Below the pieces are notes generated by a model, which ran no database searches, was not told the DNA's origin, and was given only the letters and a program-made list of their open reading frames with translations. Positions 36,701 through 47,816 of a stretch of 64,000 bases of DNA are shown piece after piece. The position numbers were made by a program, and so were the translations under genes. Origin of the DNA: Boswellia sacra (Eukaryota > Streptophyta > Magnoliopsida > Sapindales > Burseraceae); assembly GCA_013180625.2 (NCBI GenBank), contig SNVD02014977.1, positions 31,134 to 95,133 of the forward strand, read 5' to 3'. Position 1 is the first letter of the stretch, and each line of letters opens with the position of its first letter.

Positions 36701-38296
36701 GGCAGGGTCTTTCATTATGAGGCAGAGTATGAGTCAGATACCAAACCCAACTCTCTACAACCCTTCCATCTAGATCCTCTTAACCCTTATAAGTTCTATG
36801 ATGTCAGTGGTCTTATTCCTAAACTAAAAACCCTTGTTCCGTTTAGAACCCCTAAAATTAAGTCCATGTGTAAGTCCTCGGAAGTGTTCGTCCAGTTTAT
36901 TTCCTCTAGTTCGTCAGAAACCTATCTTCCTATTATTTCTGCACCAGATATCCAAAGATATAGTCGTGAAGGCTACCGTGGAATTCATCTTGGAGAAATT
37001 CGAATAGGATTGCAACCATTATTCCTTGGTGGTAAAAATGTTACTTGTTTCATTGCTGTTTTAGACACTCGTTGGCAGTCTTTTGAAAAAGCTTTGATAT
37101 CAGCTGTTGAGGTAGGTCTCAATCAAGGTCATGTCATCATATAAGTTGAGCCTAACTTTACCCTTGATATTTCCAAACCTACTTTGCCAAACACTATCAA
37201 AGTCATGATCCAGTTACATGGATTAGAAATGAATCCCAATGAGTCAGCACTTGCAATTCATCATTCCATGACCTATAAAGTCCAAACACATCTCTTTTCT
37301 TTGAACCACACAAATATGCCTATTACTAGACTCACTGGTAATGGTATAATCATTCAGCCTCAAACTTTCAAGCAAAATCAGCTCGTTTTTCCTCCCAAAT
37401 GGATTAATGAGTATGAGCAGAGTAACAAGCCTCAAACTATCCATGACAAGCCAAAAATTGAAAAGCTGTCTACTGGCAGAACATCAATTTCATTTTCAAG
37501 AGAATCAATTCCAATCTATGTGTGTGAAAAGTGTCAGCTAGAAGGCAAGAATCCTAGATCTTGTACTTATATGCCCATAACCCATTTCCTTCCTAGATCT
37601 CATTCAGTGAGACATGGCGGATCGATCAATATGTTCAAGTTTCTAGAAAATGATTTCGTCTCTAATGCCCCTGGAAATTATGTTGTTGGAAGCTGGGTTG
37701 TTCAGAAGCTTGATCCAACAGAATTCGATCCAATTGAAAAGGCGGTCAACTGGTAGAACACTAATGCTTTACAACAAAATAGAGCATTAGAAGCTATTGC
37801 TGAGCAGCAGGAGCAGATAAAGCAAGAACTTCATGAGATACGCAGGAAACTGAAGAAAGTTCATAAGCTTACAGTCAAACAACTTTCAGATGCTCATGAA
37901 AAGCCTCGTCCAATCAACATGATTGTCAGCATCAGAGTTGATAGTGACTATTTTCTTAATCAAGTTCGTAAGGAGCAGCGGAGATACTTTGAGCAAAAGA
38001 GGAAAAAGAAGATTTCTTGGAAGAAAGATAAGCGAAGAAAGAATTCTGATATTTGGGAAGAAAGTCCTACAGGCAACAGTATCAAAGGCTTTTGGAGAAA
38101 CTATGATAAGCCTATTGTGCAGCCATGGCCTATTCATGCCTCTAGTTGGGATGAAGATCAATCTGGTTCTACATCAGATCGATCAAACAATTCCTCAGAA
38201 TCTTCATCTTCCTCAGTTGCTGAACTAGTTATGATGGAACAGCCTCATATCCCTGCAAATCTGACATATGTTGATAATATTGACAGATTCAGGTAG
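36701..38296 (+). pseudogene. Endogenous caulimovirid polyprotein, movement-protein and linker part
   Basis: One reading frame is interrupted by stops at 37142-37144, 37754-37756 and 38294-38296. The first portion carries a 30K-superfamily movement-protein core typical of caulimovirids (an IHLGEIRIGL-type strand and a conserved Asp in VLDTRW). Further on are a short Cys pair (CEKC), then a Gln/Glu/Lys-rich coiled-coil-like stretch (about 37770-37870), and a basic then Ser-rich linker. The original N-terminus is missing because the inverted RT fragment replaces it. This is a decayed viral copy and no host function is implied. Confidence 0.8.
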
Positions 38297-40119
38297 AGAA
38301 CTCCTCAGTTCAAACCAGATATGAGTATAGGAGAAACATCAGGAGTTTCTTCTTCAACAAATGTTGGTGAAAGCCAAAATCAAGAAAATCAAGAAGAGCT
38401 CGATGTTCAGATTCAGATGCCTAACGCTCCAAATGTAAAAACTTTTTGGAATATTGATGGTCTAAAATCAGAAGAAAGACCAGCATATTTCGAAAAGATG
38501 CTAGTTTGGGCAGAAGGAGAAATTCAACGTGCTCCACATCTTAGCAAAAGAGCAGTCACTCTACGACTCGTCTCAGGATTTCTTGGATCCTTGAGAAGAT
38601 GGTGGGCAGATACATTTACTCTGGCAGAGAAAGAGTATATTCTTAATCGTGATCAGCCATATAATGAGTTAATCAGATATATGGTTACTCATTTCTTTGG
38701 TACTGGAGAGCGAGAAAGTGAAATTTCTGAAAAACGTATCTTCAGAACAAGTGTTGTGATGTTCAAATGCTTGAGCAATATTTTCTCAAACAAGAATCTC
38801 TCTACTTCAAATTTAACAAGCAGTCAGATACAGTCAAAAGAACTTTTGTTCTTAATATGCCAGGCCCAGTAGCAGAAATGCTTGAAGCAAAAATGAAAGC
38901 AGATGGAGTCACTGATCTTGCACCATACAGCCTTGCAAGTCTGTATCAGCTTGCAACAGAAGTGATTCAAACTCATTGTCGCAATCAAGATCTCAAAAAG
39001 CACATGAAGCAGATCGAGAAAACTTCTCTTACAAAATACTGCAACAAAAAGCCGCAAGAATTCGGATGTTCTCATCTTTCATCTTGCAAGTGCAAAAAAG
39101 AGAAGAATTCTAAGAAGAAATTTGCCAAGTCCTGGAAGCAGAGCATAAAGACCAAGTATCGTTTTGTCAAAAAACGAAAGTTTCCAAAGCAAACAGGCAA
39201 ATGTTTTATTTGTGGAAAGAAGGGACATTTTGCCAAGCAATGCAAACAGAAAAAGAAAGCTCCAATCAGACTTCTTCAACTTATCAATGAGCCAGAATTT
39301 TCAGAAGATTGGTATTACTGGTCTGATGATCCAGATGATGCTTTGTTCTCTATTGAAGTCCAATCAGATGATTCAGAAGTTGAAACTAGCAGTACATCTG
39401 AAGTCATCATGAACATTCCTCGTGAAGTGCCTATTGATCTTACTATGCAGACTGGTCTAATTTTTCGTCCATATTTCAAAGTGGTAATTCAAATTTCTGA
39501 TCAAGAACAAGTTGCTCTCTCTGCACTCATCGATACAGGAGCAGTTTCCTCTATCATTCATAGCAGCTGTCTTCCAAAGTCTCTATTCATTCCTACAGCA
39601 GTTCATTTTTCAACCGCTAGTGGAGATTTGTTTCAAAGCAGCAAATGCACTAGAGCCATTAATCTATTGCCATTTCATAAAAGGCATAGCTTTTTTGCAT
39701 TTGATCAGTCAGTCGAAGATCTATTGCTTGGGATGGATTTCCTAAGTATTCTCTCTCCATTCACTTTTCATCCTGAAGAATTTGCATTCACTATGCTAGA
39801 TCCTGTCACTCAGAACTCTCGTTCTTGTCTTTTACCGTGGATAGAGAAATTCTCTATCTTCAAGAGGGGTGAAAATGTCAAATCTCTTGCTCCAAAGTTC
39901 GAAACAGAGCACAAAGAACTTCTAGAATGCTGTGGAGATATTCCAAACAAGTTTTGGTCACGAGAACAATACTTTGTTTCTCTTCCTTACAAAGATAATT
40001 GGGAGATGCCGCATCAAACAGCTTCACATCCAGGATTGCCACATGATGAAGATCTTTGCAGAGAAGAAATCTCTGAGTTACTCAAAATAGATCTCATTAG
40101 ACCTTCAAAATCTGAATGA
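38297..40119 (+). pseudogene. Endogenous caulimovirid polyprotein, capsid and protease part
   Basis: The frame of the preceding part continues to about 38770, where a frameshift moves it by one frame, and then runs open to a stop at 40117-40119. A capsid-type region (about 38440-39000, with an RWWAD-type motif) is followed by a basic stretch and a CCHC knuckle (CFICGKKGHFAKQC at about 39203-39243). An aspartic-protease site (DTGA at about 39532-39543) comes next, then the approach to RT. This order (movement protein, capsid, protease, RT/RNase H in one polyprotein) matches florendovirus/petuvirus-like Caulimoviridae. Confidence 0.85.
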
Positions 40120-41061
40120 GCAAGTCAAGCGTTATATGTCAACAATAGAGTTGAACGTGTTCATGGAAAGAAAAGATTCTGTATTGATTACAGAAAACTC
40201 AATGACTGTTTGCATGATATTCGATATCCTGTTCCAAGAAAGATTTATCTCTTAAAGAGGATGGCTAAGTCAAAGATCTACTCAAAGTTCGATATGAAGT
40301 CAGGATTTAGGCAAATGGGAGTCAGAAAAGAAGATCGCTACAAAACAACTTTCATAGTGCCACATGGTCATTATGAGTGGAACATGATGCCTTTCGGTCT
40401 CAAGAATGCACCTTCAGAATATCAGCACAGAATGGATGATGTGTACAAAGACATAATTAAATTTTGTCTTGTATACATTGATGATGTCCTTATCTTCAGC
40501 AATAATGAAGAAGATCATGTCCAGCATCTTAACCAGTTCAAGAATTTGACTTTCGAGCATGGCTTGGTCTTATCTGAAAAGAAGATGTTCATTGGAATAC
40601 TGGAATTAGATTTTCTTGGATTGCATATCAAAGATGGCTACACTACGCCAATACCACATATTGCTGAAAAGATATTCTTGTTCCCGGACAAGTTGACAAG
40701 CAGAAAGATGATTCAACAATTCTTGGGAATCGTCAATTATGCAGGAGATTATATAAAGAATTTGTCCAGATACACGAGCAAAATCTTGAGGCATATAAAG
40801 AAGAAAGCAGCAGCATGGTCAGACGAAGCAATTCAAGCTGTGATTGATTTGAAAGGAAAATGCAGGTCTTTTCCTCCTTTAAAGATTCCCGACACAGGAT
40901 AACTCATCCTTCAGACAGACGCAAGTGACAAATTTTGGGGAGCAGTGCTACTCGAGCAAGAAGAAAGCTACAGAAGAATTTGTGCATATAAATCCGGGCA
41001 ATCCTCAGACTCTCAACAACACTATCCTTCATCTAAGAAACAAGTGTTAGCAGTCATCAAC
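40120..41061 (+). pseudogene. Endogenous caulimovirid polyprotein, RT and RNase H (first part)
   Basis: In frame with the previous segment after its stop. The RT runs from about 40150 to 40720, with the YIDD box at about 40477-40488. Another stop lies at 40900-40902. The RNase H domain begins directly after it with a TDAS motif and is cut at 41061 by the LINE insertion. It resumes at 43347, after the target duplication 43332-43346. Confidence 0.85.
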
Positions 41062-43331
41062 TTTTTTTTTTTTGGAAAAGTTACTTAGTAATATAAATCC
41101 AAAAAAGTTATAATGTACAAAAATCCGAGGGGCATACCCCAAGAATTACAAAGGGACGTAAAGTCCAAACAAACAATCCAACAAAAAGATAGAAAATGAA
41201 GGCCACAAGCGGCCTAAACAAAGTAAAAAAGTCACAAACGGCCTTAACAATATAGAAGAGAAATGATCACAAACGGTCTAAAACATAAAAATACAAGAGC
41301 TTTAACCCTTCTTGTTTTTCTTCTTCTTACCCTTCTTTACCGGGGTAGCTGGGGTGTCCGAATGAGCATGGTCAATCCTATCAGATTGATCATCCTCACT
41401 GAGCCCAATCAAAGGCTCAAAACGAGTGGGAGAAGACTCAGTAGGTATCCGCCCTGAGGAAATAGATGCCTCACGATTTGTAGAACATTTGATAGTGCCC
41501 AAAAGTCTACCCTTGTCAGTCGCAAAAGGAGATGGAGAATCAGAATCTGAAACTGACTCTGCACTCGGAACTGTAGTAGCCTTCGGAGGCTCAACTTGCA
41601 CTGCAGAAACTTCTGGGATAATAACTATTTTGGTGCAATCAACGACCTTGGTCACATCCTTTTCTTTTCTCAAAGGGGCACTATCAAAGGTGCTAGCCTC
41701 ATTCTTATCTGGACTTGAAGTCTTTACCGATTCTGGACAATGATGACCAAACCTGCAATATTTGGGACAATGTTTTGGAACCCACTCATATTCAACTTGA
41801 ATTTGAATGGGCTCTGGAAAGAGTTTGCATCTGAACTCAAACTTCTTAATCGGAGGGTGGTTTGCATCAAGAAGAACACATACCCTCGCATATTCCAATC
41901 TAGAAAGATTAGAAGTCATCTTGTCACAAGAAATAGGCTCTCCAACCATGCTGGAAACAATACTAAGGCCTTTGGTTGTCCATAAAGGAAACGGCAGGCC
42001 ATATAATCGGATCCAAACGGGAAATTCCGCTACTTGATTTGCATTAAAATTCAAATGTGGATGCCAAGGCTGTAAGAAAATGTTTTTACCTCCAAACATC
42101 CAAGGACCGCGAGCAATGATAGCATGAACCTCATCCTCAGTTCAAAAACGAAAGAGGAGAAAGCCCGTGTCTGTAGAGCGGACGTCCTCTAGGCCGCTAG
42201 ATTTCCATGCACGCATGGCTATCGAACGTGCAGCATGATAAGGCATCACATATCCGGGAAAGAAGCCGACAAGACATCTACACCATTCGGTCACATTCTT
42301 ATCGACAATCTCATCTGGAATCTCAAGGATTGTACCCGGTTTCTTAAGAGTAACCGGATTCAATTTGCATCGGGTACTCGAATCAGTGATCTTGATTTTA
42401 TCAGCCCAAGAGCTAGCAGTTGACTTGGGTGCATCCATCAAGTGAAATACGGATCAAATACAATGCAAACTCATAAAAAAGAGATGGAAAACGAAAGCAA
42501 ACCAGGCACCGAAGCGGCTTGGCTTCCAAAGTTGTCGTCGCCTCTTTAAAAAAAAACAATAATCCACAAGGAATCAAGGAAGCGGTCAAGAAGGAAACTT
42601 GCGTGGAATAACCCGATGAGCAAACTAGAAAAAATTCGGTACATAGTGCGCCGGATGAACAGTGTCGCCGTCACCGGAAAAGTGTCTTCCGAAACTTTAA
42701 TCGCGATTTCTGGCTGATTTGCTTAGAATCTGATAATGCAACAGAAGAGAAAATTGACCAGCGGTGCTTGATCTACAATTCTGTACAGGAGGTGACAATC
42801 CACTCGCCGCTCGTCGGAGGAGCGGCTAAAACAGTAAACTAAACAGCCCTTGACGGAGGAGATAGCAATGGAATCAGGTATTAGTGCTGAAGGGAAAGTT
42901 GTAGATCGGGCTTAAACAAAGGCGATGGTATAGGCAGTGACTATTCACGCGCCACACCGTGGTGATGAATAGTAAAACAACCGAAACTTCAACGCCGTGG
43001 ACAGAGGTGTTGCGAGCCGAACCAGATGGTGGTGCTGAAGGAGAAAATGAAGATCAAGGCAAGGCGAAGGCAGTGGTGATGGCGGTGACTATTCATGTGC
43101 TGGTCGGTACGAATAAATAGTAAATCCGGTGGCGGTTATGGGCAATTTTGAACGCTTTCCGGCAAGATTTTGATGAGGCTCAAGAAGGAAAGTGTCTTCA
43201 GGGTATCCCGATCTTCCACATACATAAATTTGAGAGGCTGATTTGCCAAACGGCCAGAATAAATAGTATTTTCCGGCGACCCAGTTGAGAGAAAAAATTT
43301 CCCTCCCTCCCTCCCTCCCTAAACCCTCCCT
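41062..43331 (-). mobile_element. L1-type LINE carrying only ORF1 (2.27 kb)
   Basis: A poly-A tail (poly-T at 41062-41073 on the plus strand) and a perfect 15-bp duplication TTAGCAGTCATCAAC (41047-41061 and 43332-43346) mark a target-primed insertion into the viral RNase H. On the minus strand there is an 890-bp 5' UTR beginning with repeated GGGA, then ORF1 (42441-41302), then a 3' UTR of about 230 bp, then the A tail. ORF2 (endonuclease/RT) is completely absent. The 5' end is not a simple truncation because 5' UTR and ORF1 are both present. Confidence 0.85.
41302..42441 (-). pseudogene. LINE ORF1 (DUF4283-type RNA-binding protein), one premature stop
   Basis: A 379-codon frame starts with ATG at 42441. 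A single in-frame TGA at 42142-42144 (codon about 100) splits an otherwise open frame. The N-terminal two thirds match the DUF4283 fold of plant LINE ORF1/gag-like proteins (PVWIRLYGLPFPLW motif). A zinc-knuckle-like CPKYCRFGHHC follows, in which one expected Cys may be Tyr. The C-terminus is Ser/Asp-rich and then very basic (KKGKKKKNKKG). The protein would bind element RNA. The TGA is a CGA-to-TGA type change, consistent with deamination. Confidence 0.8.
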
Positions 43332-43346
43332 TTAGCAGTCATCAAC

Positions 43347-43661
43347 GCTATCAAGAAATTCTAATTCTATCTCTCTCTTAAAGAATTTGTAGTTGAAACC
43401 GACTACAAATATTTTGAAGGATTGCTTAGAAGAAGAGAAGGTGAAATTCTAGATCCTCAGCTTGCTAGATGGTCAGAGTCTCTCTCGAGATTCAAGTTCA
43501 AAGTTCGCTATATCAAAGGTGAATCAAACGTGTTAGCAGATTTTCTGTCCAGATCAATTCCTAGACCTATTCAAGTGATAACAATGGCTTTTAGTTCATC
43601 TAAGCCATACATCCTGGGTCAAAATGCTTTTGAAAGAAGGCAGGAAGGTCTCAGAAAGTGA
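43347..43661 (+). pseudogene. Endogenous caulimovirid RNase H, second part
   Basis: The RNase H resumes after the LINE, with a stop near 43361. It includes the VETDYK segment, a LARW...YIKG segment and the ADFLSR-type C-terminal motif, and runs without a stop into the downstream region (ATG at 43584). The next stop is at 43659-43661. Confidence 0.8.
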
Positions 43662-44698
43662 AAACTTCCTCAAACTTTAGAAGTTTACAAAGGCAAGACA
43701 ATTGTGGAACCAAAAGAATATTCTTATGATCTTCCACTACTCTGTTCTCTTGTGCCTCCAGAAATGAAAGCAGATATTAAAGATCGAGTGTTTTATGCAC
43801 GTGACTATCCAGAAACATCAGACATAACTTTCGGAAGAACGTGGGATCTTCTATATAAATGCATGATGAGCTCTAGCACAGAAGAAAGAAAGTTTCAATT
43901 GCTTTCTCCTTCACCGAATCCAGATCAAATTTTTGAAACGGTCTACCAGATCTCTCCAAACTTTCATGTTGTCCATGATGAAGACACAAATTGGGGTCAT
44001 TCTTTCATATCTCAAGCTTCTTCTCTGAGTTACTATTCTTATTGGTTATTGTTCAACCTATATCCAATAGCGATGGCATTTGATCCTGTAATCATTCACA
44101 GAAGCCGAAGGTACAATCCTAATCGATGGTTTGATCGAATGTTCTCTCCAATAAATGAAGATCTCTTGACGCTTACGCTCAAAGGTGGATTTCAAATTGT
44201 CCACAAGATGATAGTAATTTTTCAGTTAAGAGACATATGGGAAAGAAAAAGAGAGCCATTTATTGAGCCAATTATCCATGATCATGTGAGTGATGATATC
44301 TAGACATGTTGGGAAGGATGTCTGCATGCGAGAAAAAGATTAGCAGAAGTCTATCAGATGCCGTTACTATATTGTACTCACAGTCCTGTTTCAGAGAATG
44401 TCCTCAACTCACCAGATCTCTTTTAAAAAGAAAGGATAAAAAATCTGCAGCTCTTGAATGACAGTTTAGATGATGATTCGATTTAGGAATATCGGCATGA
44501 TTACCATGCATGGCTTCACAAGCAAGGAAGAGCTAATGAGATTCAAAATCCTTCACCACCATGGGAAGATCTTGAAGAATAATGGGAAGATTGGCCTCAG
44601 CCGCAAATGCCTAATGAACCAATTGATCCACAAGTTCCACCAATCAATCAGATACCATGGCAGGATGATTTCTTCTTCGACACAGATGAAGATTGAAG
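43584..44698 (+). pseudogene. Downstream viral ORF region of unknown function
   Basis: From the ATG at 43584 the frame is shared with the end of RNase H and continues past the stop at 43659-43661 to 44303 (TAG). It then decays through further stops to an acidic, Pro/Gln-rich end near 44695. No domain was recognised. Florendovirus genomes are described with a second ORF of unknown function in this place; assignment here is by position. Confidence 0.6.
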
Positions 44699-44889
44699 CG
44701 GAAGCAAAGTAGACCCATCAGCGGAAGCAATGGTGAATAGACATGATGTGACTAGATGTGACATAAAGCAATAAAGCATGAGATGAGTCATGTTAGTATA
44801 ATAATGTAATGTTGTCTTTATGTGAGAGTCATGTAGTGAGGTGTCCAGTGTAATAATGTTAGTGATAAGGTGTGAGTTGTAAAGTAATG

Positions 44890-45062
44890 TGATGTGACAT
44901 AAAGTATGTAATGACGTGTAAAGGATATTCCTTTTAGATAAGGAAGCATCCTAGCATAGTATCCTGGCTTTGCCTATATAAAGGATACCATGGCTTTGTA
45001 TTGAGGACACGGAATACTAGCTGAGTCCCTCGTGAGTCTATCCTTTGTGTAAACCCTTTATC
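44890..45062 (+). promoter_or_regulatory. Viral pregenomic promoter region
   Basis: A TGACG element (44912-44916, as-1-like core) lies about 60 bp upstream of a TATA box CTATATAAAG (44974-44983). Upstream, ATGTGACATAAAG occurs twice (about 44755-44770 and 44892-44905). Position after the last viral ORF and before the primer site is right for a caulimovirid transcript promoter. Whether it is active is unknown. Confidence 0.6.
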
Positions 45063-45068
45063 TAGTAA

Positions 45069-45080
45069 TGGTATTGGAGC
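45069..45080 (+). promoter_or_regulatory. Viral tRNA-Met primer-binding site
   Basis: TGGTATTGGAGC matches the plant initiator tRNA-Met complement TGGTATCAGAGC at 10 of 12 positions. In caulimovirids this site defines genome position 1, so the integrated copy ends about 30 bp past it, next to TA repeats. Confidence 0.7.
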
Positions 45081-45103
45081 TCGTACTCTGAGCTTCATTG
45101 TTC

Positions 45104-45108
<5 letters not shown>

Positions 45109-45187
<79 letters not shown>
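45109..45187. repeat. Right boundary microsatellite of the viral insertion, (TA)n-(TGTA)n
   Basis: About 28 TA units are followed by about five TGTA units. The order is the mirror of the left boundary array. Confidence 0.9.
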
Positions 45188-45188
<1 letters not shown>

Positions 45189-46194
45189 TTAGGGAAGAGA
45201 TCTTTTGATACAAATTAGACACAATATTCTAACCACTAAATACAACTTTTTAACTTTCAATCTCAACCATTGAATTTGATGAGATCAAGGGTTTGAAAAT
45301 TATGTTGATACCACCCCCTCTCCCAAAGAAAAACACACACACAAATAATAATAATAATAACACACGTAAGCGTGCACGCACACACACATATATATTTCTA
45401 GAAGATGATATTTCTTTGCTCTATTATGTATAAATTAAGTTTGATATTTTATGAGAGATTTTTCACAGAATCATACATCAGACAATCAGCGTGAATCTTA
45501 ATTTCTTGTGATATGAAAAGTAAACTTGTGTGCGCACTTGCATGGTGGGAGAGTTGTTGACATTATTTAAATAGTATGTTTAAATATAACCTATTTTATC
45601 ACTTGTTCTGCTGAATAGAATGCAAAATCTCAACGGGATTGGAGAATTTTTCAAATTTCTCATCGAATATATAAATATTTGATCAGTTGCGTCATATTGG
45701 ATTCTTAGCTACTTGATATTGATGATAAAACAGATTACGCTAGGAAATTTTCTGCTCTACACAACCTTGGAATTACAGCAGTTATAAATTCACTCTCGCT
45801 GCAAAAAGCTGTTATTATCAAAGCTACCATCCTTGGATTGATGTAATTATGTCAACATGTCTAGAAACGAACATACTATATATAACTCACTAAAACAAAA
45901 CAAATTCCAGAAGAGTTTTCGATATCTTTCCTCGAGATTTGATATCAGGATAAAATTTATGGTACAAAGTTGTTTTAGTTATTCTTAATTTCTTGCCATG
46001 AACTCTTGCAGAAAGTAGTGGATAAAACCTTGATTAGCGCTTGTGCGAATTCAATATAACTCATAGACAAGCCCAATAGAGTGCTATACAAAGATGTTTA
46101 ATTGTGTGTAGAAAGCATAAATTGGCCAACTTCTATAAATTTATTTTCAATATCGATTAAGAATATGAATCTACTCAACAATGTATCTCTAGAT
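45188..46194. other. Intergenic, no gene recognised
   Basis: AT-rich, with ACAC/ATAAT simple repeats at 45330-45395. No open frame of note and no bounded element were found. Confidence 0.4.
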
Positions 46195-46203
46195 TAAATT
46201 CTT

Positions 46204-47368
46204 GGGAAAATATAAAAAATGACCCAAATTGAGGTACCCTTTGAAAAATAACCCACTCTCGATATATTTGGATGCCATGACCCTTTTGACTGTGAAATGA
46301 CCTCTATACCCTTAACAATTCAACTAATTCATTTCCATTTCCTTTTCTCCATAATCGATATCCATCATCAAATCATCCCCATTCTAAGCCCCTTCAGTGA
46401 CGCATACGCGAATCGACCTTTACGGTTAGGTTGCCGTAGGGTTTCCTGCCCCTCTGCCAGAGGATCGGGGGTAACGCCCCTGAAAAGAAAAGAAAAAAGT
46501 AGACAATGACGAAGGTATATGATTTATTGTGTTTTAAAAGTTTTTTATGGTTGTATATTATTTTCGAAGTGTTTGCTGAATTATTTGAAGCTTGAGATGT
46601 GTAAAAATGGCGGTTTTGAAGTCAATGGATGAAGGTAGACGATGACAAGTGTTGATCTCGTTTCGTACTCGACACTCGATAAGCCTAGAAGAATATATGT
46701 CGAGCGTCGGATTACATGTAACCAACACTTGATGATAACAGCTATCAAGTGTGAGTTACAAGCAATCCGACACTCAATTCTTGGTTTCTCTGTCTAATTA
46801 TGTGCTCGATGCTTGACATCATGTGTCGTGTTTTGTCGATCAAGTAAATCGACAGTATCCGACACCTCTCTTTCATCTCAGATGGTATCTGATAATGTGC
46901 TTGACACTTAACACTATGTGTCGAATTCTATGAATCACGTAAATCTGACAGTATTCGACACCTCTTTCAGTATCGAATCACATCCGACAGTGTGCTCGAC
47001 ACTTGACAATGACGAAAAGCATTGTCAAGCTGTCATCATTCTCATCAAAGAATCTAGATTTTGTCAAAAAAATTCTAGTTTTTTTTTCATTAACTACTCG
47101 GATCACTTCAACCTAGTTTAGTTCATTTTTTCTAAACTAATATCGTGTTTTTTAGACAATAAATATGTGATAAATCATGTATAAAATATCATGTGTTATA
47201 TAAAACAGTGGTGTGTAAAGAGATTTTGTTCAAGAATGAAGAAGGAAGAAAGAAAGAAAGGGTAAAGAGGTCATTTCGCAGTCAAAAGGGTCATGGCATG
47301 CAAATATATGGAGAGTAAGTCATTTTTCAAAGGGGTCCCTTAATTTGGGTCATTTTTTACATTTTCCC
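46204..47368. mobile_element. Non-autonomous MULE with long terminal inverted repeats
   Basis: Terminal inverted repeats of about 110 bp: the left end reads GGGAAAATATAAAAAATGACCC and the right end is its near-perfect reverse complement. Both continue through a CCATGACCCTTTTGACTG-type segment. A perfect 9-bp target duplication TAAATTCTT flanks it (46195-46203 and 47369-47377). The 9-bp duplication plus long TIRs are diagnostic of Mutator-like elements. The interior has a GC-richer patch (46390-46490) and a tandem array, but no transposase. Confidence 0.88.
46650..47025. repeat. Internal tandem repeats of about 96 bp in the MULE
   Basis: A unit containing GTGCTCGACACTTGACA, TGTGTCGAATTC and GACAGTATCCGACACCTCT recurs with about 96-bp spacing (landmarks near 46800, 46896 and 46991). 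Inverted words (GTCGAG/CTCGAC, AAGTGTC/GACACTT) make it locally self-complementary, with a related inverted block at 46665-46780. Confidence 0.65.
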
Positions 47369-47377
47369 TAAATTCTT

Positions 47378-47813
47378 TGTTAGAGGCTACTTTGCTTATT
47401 TCTTTTTAACTTACCCTCGAAATGTTCAAGGTCTAGTCAAATTAAGGCCAAGGCCCTAAGGCATAACATACATTATCGATTCCAAGGGGACTGGCAAAAA
47501 AGCAAAATGTGATGAAAAGGTACATACGTAGTCAGATGGGAGGTACGTATATGTATCAACCAAGAAGAGCTTGGCAATTTTTGAAATGTGCTTCACTATG
47601 ATGGCACTAGATGATGAGGAAAGATTATATAGCCTTTTGGAGAGCTTAGGGTATAAGAAATTTTCATACATGTGTTAACATAAGGTCAAGTTGTTTTAAC
47701 ATTTCATTCATATGAGAGCAATATAAGAAAATTTACTCGAAACTATATCTTAACTGACTTTTAAAAGTCAAGAATTAAAGTTTGATCATTTTGGCTGTGT
47801 AATTAGTGTAAAC
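47378..47813. other. Left part of segmental-duplication copy 2
   Basis: From about 47440 (AAATTAAGGCCAAGGCCCTAAGGCA) the sequence parallels 21515 onward. The last 40 bp before the Tourist-like element (GGCTGTGTAATTAGTGTAAACTTA) match 21843-21868. No gene was recognised. Confidence 0.45.
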
Positions 47814-47816
47814 TTA

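Noticed and set aside
41426..41743. Plus-strand open frames opposite LINE ORF1
   Set aside because: Antisense shadows of the DUF4283 frame.
45069..45080. Viral primer site as an LTR-retrotransposon primer site
   Set aside because: No LTR precedes it; its position after a caulimovirid promoter fits the viral genome instead.
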